27,931 nucleotides of DNA from Welwitschia mirabilis (lineage: Eukaryota > Gnetophyta > Gnetopsida > Welwitschiales): contig JBOZIK010000001.1 of the NCBI GenBank assembly GCA_051453625.1, positions 286,382,550 to 286,410,480 on the forward strand. The letters run 5' to 3'. The notes beneath the pieces were generated by a model that was given only the letters and a program-made list of their open reading frames with translations, was not told the origin of the DNA and ran no database searches. A program made the translations under genes and the position numbers. Shown piece by piece: positions 1-10,990 of the stretch. Within the stretch, counting starts at the first letter, position 1; each line of letters opens with the position of its first letter.

Positions 1-1223
1 TTATAATATATTTAACTATAAATAATTCTTAGATTATTTTGGTTTACAAACAATAGCATGTCATAAGTTTGTGTCCTCTATTTTTCCCCCTTTTTATCAC
101 ATAGGAAGATATCTTATAAATAGTTGAGGAGATGTAAACTTATTATAATATATATAGATAAGTTTAATGATAATACCTAACTAATATAATAGAAGGTTAC
201 AACTCTTATTAATGGCATTTTAACTCGATATGCAACCATCCCCTAGATATGAGTTGGTNNNNNNNNNNNNNNNNNNNNNNNNNNNNNNNNNNNNNNNNNN
301 NNNNNNNNNNNNNNNNNNNNNNNNNNNNNNNNNNNNNNNNNNNNNNNNNNNNNNNNNNCGATATGCAACCATCCCCTCGATATGAGTTGGTTCTACTTTA
401 GGTTCTAAGCTATACAAACATGGTTGGGCTTAACTCCATAGCCTTTCACTTGAACTCGATATACCCCTAATATAAGTGACAAGTGGTACATGAGGTGGAT
501 GCATACTTATAAATAACTATCTCTTCCTTGAAACATGTATAGATAGTGCAACATGATCCATAAATGCCAAGGGATTGAGATATTAAGTCAGAGTAAATTC
601 ACACATAGGTAAGGCAGGAAGTTGTTATTATGTCTACTTTTAGAAGGGTATTATATAAAAGAAAATGCAGTGTAACCTATCTCGGTAATGAAATCCAAGT
701 GTGGGGATGATCATTATTAGAATTATTTTGATTTATTCTTGCTCAATGAATACACTACACAAATGCACACATACAATTCTAACTAATGTGTATATCTAAT
801 GGATTATTTACCTAATTATAAAAATTCTAATGATCATTAGGTTCATTTTATAGAAACAATAAAAAAAAAAGGAAATAAGAGTACTAAAACATCTCTATAT
901 TCAAGATTACGATAATGAAAATCTAAATAAAGAAAATATTCTTTTATTTTCTATTTAAATAAAGAAAATATTATTTTTCTTTTCTTTCTTTTAATAATAA
1001 TAAAAATATTCTAAATATATCAATTCACATCTAAATAGTGAACTTAATAGAAAAAACCTAAAGCATACCTAGAGCTATGTTAATCCTAGAAACATTCTTC
1101 CATAATTATATGACAATCTCCATGGATTGGTGCAATGAAGATAAATAAAAGAAAGTGTAACTTAAGCATAATATTTAAGATATAACTCTTTATTAAAGAT
1201 TCATGTGGCTATATTATAATTCA
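1..1223. other. Left flank, no gene seen
   Basis: AT-rich sequence outside the outer retroelement. No supportable coding region. The stretch around 420-530 has an LTR-like look, with a TATA-like TTATAAATAACTAT at 507-520 on the plus strand, but I found no paired copy or boundary, so this is only a hint. From about 860 to 1020 there is A/T-rich low-complexity DNA. One 100-base N run lies at 259-358. Confidence 0.5.
226..391. repeat. 33-bp direct repeat abutting both sides of an N gap
   Basis: The 33 bases ending at the gap (226-258) recur with one mismatch as the first 33 bases after it (359-391). The gap is exactly 100 N, a common placeholder for unknown size. This could be a short tandem repeat, or two contig ends that overlap and were never merged. 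Confidence 0.85.
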
Positions 1224-1228
1224 ATAAA
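1224..1228. repeat. Target site duplication, left copy (ATAAA)
   Basis: ATAAA directly before the TG of the left LTR, identical to 23839-23843 directly after the CA of the right LTR. A 5-bp duplication is the usual size for LTR retrotransposon integration. Confidence 0.88.
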
Positions 1229-3318
1229 TGTAATTTCCTCATTTTTAATACTCAAGAATGAAACAAATTTTTATTAATTAGTTGTTATTATAGGATATAG
1301 CCTTATTAGTATGGAGTGATATCTGCCATTTTGTCTTCAATTAAGTCAAAAACTATAACATAATGCTCTTAAAACTATAATACCCATTATATTATTTAAG
1401 AACTTAAACTCTTGTTTAACTCTTAGTTATCTTAGCCATTGTTCCTCAACCCCACTTGAGATTAATACTACATAATTTGGTAGATAACTTATGCTAATAA
1501 AACCTTATCAATAATAAGATATTACTCATGAAGTTTCATGTAAATACTTTTATCCATTATTTTAACTATGAGTTAATGATTATGATTGAATAAATCTAAA
1601 AAAAATAAACAATCATATTCTCTTCATAAAGATAACTTATTAGAGTAAATATTAATTCATTATGTATGAAATTCTACATAAATAATAATAATAATATTAC
1701 TTGCAATCATATAGGATGTCAACAGTAAACTTAAGTATCTCTCAATTAACTCTTTATCAAGAAGAAGAAAACTAACTCATAAAATATATTCACACAAAAA
1801 CAATAAAATGTATCTATAAGATAAACTCAAATAAAGAATTGACATCATACAAGTAATTATGATAATATTTAAATCACAAAACTCTTCTAACTAATAACAT
1901 CTAATAAAGAAGAAAAGAATTCAAAGTGACACCTAGTTTTACATTACATTCTTGGCTCTCTTATGCATCTTTAGTTGTATTGTTTCCTTCACATGCAAGT
2001 ATGATGTGAGAACTATTATCAAATGTAGTTCCCAATGTGGTCCAAGGTAAAGGAACAGGTAGGCAAGGATTCCCAAGAGAAGATAAAGACTACATTACAA
2101 GGGACATGATTATGACTGCTTATCCATTAGAATTATCTTCTTTAGTGTTACCTTATAACATATTCAAATAAGCCAGTTGCACACAACCAGGAGGGATTAA
2201 GATTATTATAATTATGTACATATCTTTCTCTTTCCTCTTAAAGGTTCAGTCCCATGATTGGAGGCTCACAACAGAGAGTTTCACTCTCTAAGGTTTGAAT
2301 AACTGGTTACCTTGACTAGAATTTAACCTTATTATTTAATATCAATGTCAATGTTCAATAAGATAATCACATGCAAGGGTTATGAGGGATATTTGATAAG
2401 ACTTACCATAAACACTTAACAATAGGATAGATTAGGATTCACAAGGTTCTCATAATGGATTTGCACAAAACATAGACTCTAAAAATGCCTAGAAAACTCT
2501 CATAAGATATCAATAGAAGACTATAAGTTTTTATGAAAACTTTATCACACACATGACAATACAAGACATATTGCATTCATTCAAAATTTACGAGATATAA
2601 ACACAAAATAAAGAAATTCAAAAACAAATCATACAAGTATTTACAAAGAAGATTAAGAACCACACCTGACCATAGCCAAACTCCAAGATACTCCTAGTTG
2701 TTTTCAAGATTCACACGATCCCAATTTGTAAGGTATACACTGATGATTATAATGTTTGGGAAACTCAGGTATTTATAACATAGGTAAAAGTGTAGAACTA
2801 GTGATAAGGATTAAGTTTTACAGAGAGTTTAAGTTTCCTTAACCGATTCTTTCCAAGCCTGGCCATTGGTGAAAATAATAATATAACAATTCCTCATAAA
2901 TTAATTTAAATGCATGAGATAAATTACAAAAGCACATACTTTAAATAACATATCATCAATATTGCATGGACAAATATAATTAAGAGAAATCTATATCAAA
3001 GCTGTAATCAATTTTTAAAATAAGTCAAGTAATTTAATATTAAACTACATTAATAGAAAAACATTTGTGAGTGATAGTGAATCTCATAATTAACTCAATC
3101 TTTAAATCAATTAACTAAAAAAAAAGTTAATCTTTTAATAAAGTCTAAAATAAATAATCATACCAATACCTAGTTTAACTATTAGTTTTATTATGTATAT
3201 TATTATTTTTAATGAATTTGAAATTATATTTCTTATAATTATTACATTTCTAATATTTAATTAATTACCTAAATTAACTAGGAAGGTTTTAAAACTTAGG
3301 AAAAATCTGAATGTGACA
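1229..3318 (-). repeat. Left LTR (3' LTR) of the outer element
   Basis: 2090 bp beginning TGTAATTTCCTC and ending GAATGTGACA. It aligns along its whole length with 17282-18317 joined to 22784-23838. By hand count over about 540 bases of the left half, divergence is near 10%; over about 430 bases of the right half it is nearer 15%. Many differences are C/T or A/G. The ORFs inside are short and not conserved, as expected for an LTR. Confidence 0.93.
2770..2778 (-). promoter_or_regulatory. Putative LTR TATA box
   Basis: On the minus strand the sequence reads TTATAAATA, about 540 bp into the LTR. The same motif and surrounding bases are kept in the other LTR at 23291-23299 despite divergence around it. 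This placement fits a U3 promoter; the transcription start is inferred only. Confidence 0.5.
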
Positions 3319-3335
3319 ATCCTCTCCTCCTTCAG
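3319..3335 (-). other. Polypurine tract of the outer element
   Basis: On the minus strand CTGAAGGAGGAGAGGAT abuts the first base of the 3' LTR (TGTCACATTC). An uninterrupted purine run here is the expected primer for plus-strand DNA synthesis, and it fixes the element's direction. Confidence 0.8.
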
Positions 3336-6120
3336 AGGTTTTCTCTTGAAAAACTACTAGTAGCTTAGGTTTTTAGTGTAAAATCTCACACATTGACTTA
3401 ACTTTCTAGTTATTTTGATCATGTATGACCTAATTATTTTGGCCTAATACTTATAATTTAATATGAAAAATAAATTACATCTTGATTTAGAGTAATTATT
3501 AGTTCTATTAGAAATATATATCAATTGTAAAGTCAAGATATATTAATAATTAGATCACTAAGAATAAGATAGATTTAAGCAATAAGAATCAAGATACTTC
3601 ACCAATCCTTCAATAATGTAATATAAACAATGAGACCATATCTAATACAATAATAATATTTTTAAGTCACAAAAGATGTATAAGGTTATGCAAGCTTTAA
3701 CATAACTTGAAACATGTAAAAATACAAGAATTAAGGTTAGATAAGGTAAGTGTACTCCCAAAACTGTAACCAATGTACATGACAAGGTTTTAATCAATTA
3801 GAGATAAACAAAACACCTTTAGAAATTACAAAATTTTAAGAAATCATAAAATTTTAGAAAACAAGAATTTCTTTGAACATAAAGGAGTGCAAAGAACTTA
3901 AGATCGTATGAATGATATTAGAATCATAACTAAATTAAATGTAATACTAGAATCATATATAAGCACAAGAGAATCATAGGGATCATATAAGATATATAGC
4001 AAGGGAGTCTTTACCATTTAAGATTTGAGAAATACTTAGGATTATACATAAATTCATTGCAAGGTGTTTCCATCCTTTAAATTGTTATGACTAAGTTCCA
4101 CATACCTTTGTATTTTACACAATTTATGTACTTGACTGTAGTTTAAGTTTTCATACTTCAAGATTAGAAAGATCATAATGATCTAGTAGCTCAAGTTATG
4201 ACTCATCTTATTACCACTGTGCACTCTCATAAGTTCTCTCTCTTTCACAATATAACTAATTTTATTAACATGGGACCCTTATGTCATCATAGTTATCATC
4301 ATTACTTTCTAGGATTTTGTGGATTATTATCTTTATAATTTTATTACTCATGGTTATTATCTCCATTACCCTCATCATATCTTGCTAAGATGAACATTAA
4401 CAAAAAGATACTTTGTTATAGAAAATATCATTTAAACATCTTAAGTTTTAATGATGCACTCTTTATATTCTTAACAAGCGAGAGAAAACACAACATGCTT
4501 ATCACACTAATACTAGTTTTTAAGATTAACTCTATTATTACAATTATTATAAATATTGCTATCATTCACTAGTCCATGAAATACCTTACCTAGAAAGGAT
4601 TAATAAATAATTTGTACTAAGAAAAAAAAACAATCATACAAAACAATACTTTAAGTCCTAGGTTCCATCAAGGCATATGCATTTAGGATGAATGCACACT
4701 TGTAAGTAAAAATTATATACTAGTGGTAATTAAACTATGATGACTGGTTTATCGAAATAAATCATGAGGATATCAATATGTACTAAACAGGTAACTTATC
4801 TAGGATATTTATCGTCCTATCAAGCTTCAAGTCATTAGTATGAAACATGACTTAGGTGCTATCACTTTTAATGAAAACTCTAGCTCTTTCATTCATTCAT
4901 TAAGCCCTCAAATATTTTTAGCTAGATATTTAATCACTTTAACTGATAATTCTAAATCCTTGTTTCCAAGACATTCAATCCTTCTCTTCTCTTAGCAATT
5001 TAAGATATGGTCTAATATATTTTTACATTGCCCCATAAGTCTACTTGATTTACTACATTATAAAAATCATCTAAATCATATAAATAGTTCTTAAGGTATG
5101 GTTAAAAGCTCATGATTATTTTAACAAACAAGATGGCGTATCTCGTCATATGTAAATAAGGTCCTATTTCAATTCCTTAAGTCCTTACATAGATAAGTTG
5201 TGGGGGAGGTTTCACTTATCTATGAGGAGTAAGATTGTCTTAGCATAAACAATAATATTTAAAACTATAGATGCAAGGACTATTCATTTTCTCATGGACT
5301 TATAATTAAAAATTAACTATAGTTAAACATGCTCATATTCTTACTTTATTATGAGTGGTTAAATTACATAATGTGAATATTTCAACTATACACTCATTAA
5401 GATAAATCTTCTGTAGGTACAATATTTTGCAATGTGAAATCAAGTACTCCAAAATCATGCTAATCAAATAACTATATTTATTTGTAAAATCTAGAACTCT
5501 TCCATGTCTTAGCACCATCAACATTTACATTCAAACTTGGGATGAATTTACTTAATTTGAGCCTTGATTATTATCCTTTATTTAATCTTTTCTACAATTG
5601 ACTAGGCATCATAAGGATGCTTACATGAAAGGGATGGTCATTAAGAAGTTCTTGTACAAGCATGGGCTGGTTGTCTCCTAGTTTTACGTGCCGAACCCAC
5701 GAGATGTAAAAAAAAATTAATTAACCTAAAGTCAAGCTATATTACTAACTGTGACTTACTATTACCATCGGTAATATGATAGAAGAACTTTAATAATATA
5801 GTGTAATAATTTTTTTTATTTTTTTTGGTTATGTTAGAGTTATGAGATCCTATAATTGATTAAGAGTCCTATTAGCTATATCACCTTAACAAAGTGTGAT
5901 AGATAGGATCTAATAGGGAATTTAATTTGTAAATAATAGACATGAGACATTGAATGTGAGTTAATAAATAAACTTAACTTATTTAAAAATGGTCTTATAA
6001 GGATTCAAATAACCCACCTCTTGTTTTTAGTCTTATTACCATTTCAATAACCAACTTTGTTATTATTGCTTACTATCTTATTATGAAAATTCCTCATAAC
6101 CCATGGAGTTGTCGACGATC
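3336..6120. other. Retroelement interior, no recognisable gene
   Basis: About 2.8 kb of AT-rich sequence with no ORF I would accept; the longest open frames (60-63 codons near 4390 and 5333) have no recognisable content. I looked for retroviral-type pol signatures on the minus strand and saw none. A slightly less AT-rich patch lies near 5600-5705, with an open run of about 20 codons on the plus strand (VIKKFLYKHGLVVS then a stop); this could be a coding fragment but is unidentified. Confidence 0.5.
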
Positions 6121-6136
6121 AACATTTTCTTTGCAG

Positions 6137-6313
6137 GTAATGTTTTGGCTGATAGGCCATCCCCAGCCACTAAATGTCCAAGATGACATTATCAATTTAA
6201 GTGAAAGGGTGAGATTCTTAGAGCAGATGCATAGGATAAGTAACACACAGGTTATAGATGCTATTTTTGGCCAAAACTCAACAGAATTTGCAATGCCTAG
6301 TAGTCATTTCTAA
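6137..6313 (+). pseudogene. Unidentified terminal-exon fragment
   Basis: A strong plant-type 3' splice site (TTTTCTTTGCAG, ending 6136) is followed by 58 open codons and a TAA at 6311-6313. The predicted end of the protein reads VMFWLIGHPQPLNV..., then NLSERVRFLEQMHR, and ends FAMPSSHF; LSERVRFLEQM looks like the start of an amphipathic helix. I do not recognise the family. Base composition is less AT-biased than the neighbours, and 3'-UTR-like sequence follows. It sits about 3.1 kb upstream of the Helitron transposase on the same strand, inside the outer retroelement, so a gene fragment captured by the Helitron is a natural explanation, but the Helitron's 5' end is not located. A chance open frame after a chance acceptor remains possible. 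Confidence 0.4.
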
Positions 6314-7500
6314 AATGTCAAAGTGGATAAACATTGTAACAGACATCCTCTGACAAAAATGCTCTGATCAATTAAATGTCATTTCTTGTTGTCCTTTTCT
6401 CACTTCAAACTTTAAATTAACCCTTATCTATCCTTTCTTGATCATCTTCGAGTTTTCTCCAGAAATGCATTCGGTTGAAGCTTGTTTTTTCTCTACATTA
6501 AGCCTCACTATTTGAGTTGTTTATCAAAAATTTTGCTTATTATACATACTACCTTCTAGATTTCACCCTCAATTAGCCCATCGTCCATTCTTCTTAAGGC
6601 AAACAGGTAAGGCCCTCATCTAAAAACCTCTTCTGTGATTTTTGTTAGGCATTTCAAATGCATATTTTTCATTTTTTAACATTCTACAATCGAATTTCGC
6701 ATTCTCTCTTGCCTCTCTTTGCTGTGTTCGATATGCAAAACATTAATTTCAATTTGTGCATCTATTTGTGTAATACTCCCTTAGCATGTCTGTGTTTCAT
6801 CCATCTAACGTTCTTTAGTGTTTTATGTTCATGAAACTGTTGATTGATATAGCAGAATGCAAATCTAACACTTAAAAATGGCAAATGTGACTGAATTTTG
6901 AACTTGCATATGCCATATATCCTTGATGTATTGTAATTTAATTTCTTTAGATTTAACATGAGGCGAGGAGCGATGAAGTCCAAATTCGTGTAAAATAGCT
7001 CTCAGGCAGGTGTATAAGTCATACTTGCAAGTTTTGGGAGATTCCAAGATGCATTTGATATGCCATAAAAAAAAAATTTAATTAGATTTAACATTGTCTG
7101 TAGCTACTGTTTCCCCTATTAATTCCTTCATCTTGGTTAGTAAGCTATAGGTATGGTAGCTTTCTCTTAGTGAAATGTCTAGGCTTGGCAGCTTCACATT
7201 TTTAGCTGATGACATCCTTCTGTGTTTTCTTCTCATTGGTGTCGGGTATGTCAGCCCTCCTGCCTACAACATACATCGCTTTCAGTTTTAAAATCCCCTA
7301 AACTTAAGCAAATTCCTAAACAGCTCCAAAATCATAAAAATTAGAAAGTTTCTTATCTGATGCTTTGACTATTTGATATATAAAGAGTACTGTCAGTTTT
7401 CATATAAAATTAAAGACTGGATTTCCTTAAATTCCGAAAGACTACAGAGCTTGCCATCTCAAGCTATATAAATCTTGATAAACATAAATTAGTAACCTAT
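6314..7500 (+). other. Gene-like but non-open stretch, possibly captured gene DNA
   Basis: This 1.2 kb is richer in G and C and in pyrimidine tracts than the DNA around it and contains splice-like signals, for example a donor-like AAACAG|GTAAGG at about 6604-6615. I found no continuous reading frame and no recognisable domain. Together with 6137-6313 it looks like UTR, intron and exon pieces of a host gene carried along. The short minus-strand open frames here (6762-7047) overlap one another and have no supportable product. Confidence 0.3.
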
Positions 7501-8098
7501 AAGTATGCTAGCGGTGAGTTCATAGGTTTGACTCTCAGCATAAGCATGAACACCATTTTAACTATCTAGAAATTATAGTAAAACTAAATAAAAATATGAA
7601 TAAATTATTTAAGTTNNNNNNNNNNNNNNNNNNNNNNNNNNNNNNNNNNNNNNNNNNNNNNNNNNNNNNNNNNNNNNNNNNNNNNNNNNNNNNNNNNNNN
7701 NNNNNNNNNNNNNNNNNNNNNNNNNNNNNNNNNNNNNNNNNNNNNNNNNNNNNNNNNNNNNNNNNNNNNNNNNNNNNNNNNNNNNNNNNNNNNNNNNNNN
7801 NNNNNNNNNNNNNNNNNNNNNNNNNNNNNNNNNNNNNNNNNNNNNNNNNNNNNNNNNNNNNNNNNNGAATTCAATCAGATTTAACACTATCTACAGCTAC
7901 TATTTCCCCCTGTTAATTGCTTTATCTTAGTTAGTAAGCATTCTTTTTTTAATGTAGTGTGCCTTAGTGTAGTGGCAAAGTTGTAGGTATGCTAGTGGTG
8001 AGGTCACAGGCTTGACTCTCAACATAAGCATGAACACCGTTTTAACTATCTAGAAATTATAGTAAAACTAAATAAAAATATGAATAAATTATTTAAGT
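7079..8098 (+). repeat. Duplicated A-B segment around an N gap
   Basis: Block A at about 7079-7145 (ATTTAACATTGTCTGTAGCT...) recurs diverged at 7872-7942. Block B at about 7502-7615 (AAGTATGCTAGCGGTGAG...) recurs at 7985-8098. A and B are about 355 bp apart in the first copy but only about 40 bp apart in the second. The first copy of B ends at the gap 7616-7866. Either a local duplication with a later insertion or deletion, or two different family members joined across the gap. Confidence 0.7.
7967..8098 (+). mobile_element. tRNA-derived SINE-like element
   Basis: The sequence has an RNA polymerase III A-box match TGGCAAAGTTG at 7973-7983 and a B-box-like GGCTTGACTCT at 8009-8019, about 36 bases apart, which is tRNA spacing. 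The second copy at about 7502-7615 keeps a better B box, GGTTTGACTCT, at 7525-7535. An AT-rich tail (AAACTAAATAAAAATATG...) follows. This matches the layout of plant tRNA-derived SINEs; I cannot name the family, and the ends are approximate. Confidence 0.55.
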
Positions 8099-8259
8099 TA
8101 ATTAGATTCAAAAATATAGATTCCTTAAGCAATTATTATAATCTATCCCTAATTAATAAAATTAAACATTCTCTTAGGAAAAACTATCTTAAGTTCATTA
8201 AATTCAAACTTATAGAGTGCTTTACCAATTATTATAATCTAGTCCTAAGTAAAAAATTA
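8097..8259 (+). repeat. Two tandem copies of a roughly 97-bp unit
   Basis: 8097-8163 and 8194-8259 share TTAAATTCAAA-like starts and the identical core CAATTATTATAATCTA, spaced 97 bp apart. The 62-codon open frame that spans them (8080-8268) is explained by the repeat and is not supported as a gene. Confidence 0.6.
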
Positions 8260-8279
8260 GTTTTTTAAAATTTATTATT

Positions 8280-9110
8280 TTTATATAATTATCATTTTTA
8301 CATTATCTTTAATCTATTAAGATTTAAAAATTTATTAACTTTAAATTAATTTTTTAAATTAAAGTTTACATTAAGTTTTATAAATTTATTTTTTTTAAAA
8401 AGATTACTATTTTTACATTAGGTTTTTTTAGATATTAGTTTTACATTAACTTTACTTTAAATTAAATTTATTATAGATCAATGTAATAAAGGAGTTTATT
8501 TTACATTAATTTTTTTAACTTAATGTTTTTTTAGCTTCTTTCAAATTAAGTTAATGTAAATTAATTTTTCTTTTACATCTATTAAGATTTAAATATTTAT
8601 TAAGAATATGTTAAGCTTCTTAATTTAACTTTAATTTTTATTTAAATTTAATTATTTTAAAAAGATTATTACTTTTACATTAAGTTTTTTTAAATATAAG
8701 TTTGAATTAATTTTACTTTAAATTTAATTAATTACAGTTACTATAATGAAGGAGTCTTTTATATTAAGATTTAAAATTTTATTATGTTTAAATTATTTTT
8801 TAAATTTTAAGTTTAAATTAGGATTTTATATTTATTAATTTTAAATAATTATTATTTTTACATGAGTATTAATCTATCAAGATTTAAAAACTTATTAAAT
8901 TTAAATTATGTATATTATTTTTATCTTAATTTATGTTTTTCTAATTTATTTTTTAAAAAATTATTTTAAATTAGGTTTTTTAAAATTTAGGTTTAAATTA
9001 AGTTTTCTTTAGATTAAGTTAATTAAAGAGTTAATGTAATAAAGGTGTTTATTCTAAGTTAAGTTTTCCTTTACATATATTAAGATTTAAATTCCTTTGT
9101 ATTTCGAGTT
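8280..9110 (+). repeat. AT-rich array of degenerate 260-290 bp repeats
   Basis: The region is almost entirely A and T with recurring landmarks. ATGTAATAAAGGAGTTT near 8481 recurs as CTATAATGAAGGAGTCTTT near 8741 and AATGTAATAAAGGTGTTT near 9033. TTTTACATTAGGTTTTTTTA near 8411 recurs near 8673. AAGATTTAAA-type blocks recur at about 8320, 8584, 8766, 8878 and 9081. The spacing suggests about three diverged tandem units, perhaps with smaller internal repeats. It lies just upstream of the Helitron transposase start. Confidence 0.6.
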
Positions 9111-9404
9111 TTTAAAATTATCTTTCTATTTACAAATTAAATTTTCATTACTTTTTTAATTTTTAATTTATTCTTTAAAAAATTAAGTTCTTCATATAGT
9201 AAGTTGTTTTTTAACTCAACAATATTTATTGATAAGTGTTTCTATATCAGGTTTTTACAAAAATAATTTTTTAAATTTGCATCTTTTCTTCTTACATATA
9301 ATTTTTACAACTTAAGTTTTTGAAGGTTTTTTAAATTTATTTCATCCTTACAATTACCTTCATTTTATAAATCTATTTTTTACATTCATTTTCATTTATC
9401 TAGA

Positions 9405-9552
9405 ATGGATTCTAAGATTGAACACCAATGGGCCCTAAACCATGAAAGGCAGAGAAGATATCGTGAGAGGAAAAGACTTCATAGGGATACTAAAAACTCA
9501 ACAAACTCTTTAAATGTATGTAATAATATTAATGACAATAATAATCTAGAAG
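9405..9552 (+). pseudogene. Helitron transposase, first exon
   Basis: The ATG at 9405 opens 49 codons with a very basic stretch (RQRRYRERKRLHR) and an Asn-rich tail, ending at a good 5' splice site G|GTATGA at 9552/9553. Basic arginine-rich starts are common in plant Helitron transposases and probably serve DNA binding or nuclear entry. The rest of the protein resumes in broken frames from about 9640. Confidence 0.6.
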
Positions 9553-9639
9553 GTATGAGTTTCTTTTATTTATAGCTTTACTATTTTATGAAGATCAAGT
9601 TTATGAGAAAATTACTTTTTCTTATATGTTTATAAATAT

Positions 9640-10112
9640 AATGAACAAAGCATCTCTTCGACAAAATACTACAACATCTATTATTACAATACAACACTTG
9701 ATTGATCATACAGTGCAAGAACTAAACAACAAATTGAAGACATGCCCACAGAAATAACCAACTTAGTATCTGTCAATGAACAAATACAAGACAATGATAT
9801 CACATCTACTCGTCAGCTGTGTAATACACAAAGTCCTTTATCATTAACTCCCAAACAAACAAAAGTATGTTAGGAGACAAAAAGAGACTATGGGAGAGGG
9901 CGGTTATCGTAATCAACAATCATGCTTATGGAGAGAACAATGAAAAAGGCAGTCTAATGTAATACTATCAAACTTTGATGACTTATCCTCTACAAGAAGT
10001 CTTAATCGAACAATACAACAACCTCTATATCATGACTTACATAAGTCTAATGATGATATATCTAAAGGAATTGAGACATTTTGGAGAGAAATATGAGTCT
10101 TTGCACAACCAA
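9640..10112 (+). pseudogene. Helitron transposase, N-terminal variable region
   Basis: Short open blocks in changing frames: RTKQQIEDMPTEITNLV (about 9718-9770), RRQKETMGEGGYRNQ (about 9870-9915), then a block ending KSNDDISKGIETFWREI before a TGA at about 10094. The last block is recognisable because it is repeated, better connected, after the gap at 10627. No catalytic motif is expected here. Confidence 0.6.
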
Positions 10113-10761
10113 NNNNNNNNNNNNNNNNNNNNNNNNNNNNNNNNNNNNNNNNNNNNNNNNNNNNNNNNNNNNNNNNNNNNNNNNNNNNNNNNNNNNNNNN
10201 NNNNNNNNNNNNNNNNNNNNNNNNNNNNNNNNNNNNNNNNNNNNNNNNNNNNNNNNNNNNNNNNNNNNNNNNNNNNNNNNNNNNNNNNNNNNNNNNNNNN
10301 NNNNNNNNNNNNNNNNNNNNNNNNNNNNNNNNNNNNNNNNNNNNNNNNNNNNNNNNNNNNNNNNNNNNNNNNNNNNNNNNNNNNNNNNNNNNNNNNNNNN
10401 NNNNNNNNNNNNNNNNNNNNNNNNNNNNNNNNNNNNNNNNNNNNNNNNNNNNNNNNNNNNNNNNNNNNNNNNNNNNNNNNNNNNNNNNNNNNNNNNNNNN
10501 NNNNNNNNNNNNNNNNNNNNNNNNNNNNNNNNNNNNNNNNNNNNNNNNNNNNNNNNNNNNNNNNNNNNNNNNNNNNNNNNNNNNNNNNNNNNNNNNNNNN
10601 NNNNNNNNNNNNNNNNNNNNNNNNNNATGACTTATCCTCTACAATAATTCTTAACCAAATGATACAACAACCTCTATATCCTGGATTACATAAGTCTGAT
10701 GATAATACATCTAAAGGAATTGAGACATTTTAGAGAGAAATACGAGTCTTTGAACAACTAA
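9978..10761 (+). repeat. 135-bp direct repeat abutting an N gap within the Helitron
   Basis: 9978-10112, which ends at the gap, aligns without indels to 10627-10761, which starts right after it. I count 16 differences in 135 (about 12%). Both encode the same piece of the transposase (QQPLY..LHKS.D..SKGIETF). A tandem duplication within the gene is possible; so is a chimeric join of two different Helitron copies. Confidence 0.85.
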
Positions 10762-10990
10762 GATCATGCACAGTTTGTAATGAGATGTATCAGTTTATAG
10801 ATTTAATATAAGGTAGACTTGGTCCTACCTATAAATGGTATCAATATGAGAAAAAGGAAAGGATCATAGCTGATGATAAAGAAACTAGATGTTTCTCTGC
10901 TCAGAACGACATGGATCAAGAACCTCAGCCATTTGTTTTATCCCATCTTACACAAGTTGAAGAGATGCTTATTTCAAGGATAAATCCTTT
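10735..10990 (+). pseudogene. Helitron transposase, conserved block before the Rep domain
   Basis: One frame reads REIRVFEQLRSCTVCNEMYQ, one stop (TAA near 10808), then KWYQYEKKERIIADD, CFSAQNDMDQEPQPF and LTQVEEMLISRINP up to the gap. The CxxC pair and the pattern FSA.N.MD...P..L..LTQ.EEMLI are typical of this part of plant Helitron proteins. The gap at 10991-11716 would hold the start of the Helitron_like_N region and probably an intron, since an acceptor ends at 11767. Confidence 0.85.

Noticed and set aside
4390-4572. 60-codon plus-strand frame rich in Ile and Asn
   Set aside because: Composition is what AT-rich DNA gives by chance; no domain, and it lies in the retroelement interior.
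5196-5215. GTGGGGGAGG-type purine run on the plus strand, like a polypurine tract
   Set aside because: No LTR start follows it and no partner LTR was found.
6762-7047. Two overlapping minus-strand frames of 73 and 60 codons
   Set aside because: They overlap in different frames, and neither resembles a known protein.
7596-7916. Open frames that span N runs (also at 9975, 10081, 10911, 10969, 19012, 19022, 20984, 21037, 21065 and 220)
   Set aside because: Most of their length is undetermined sequence, so they are not evidence of genes.
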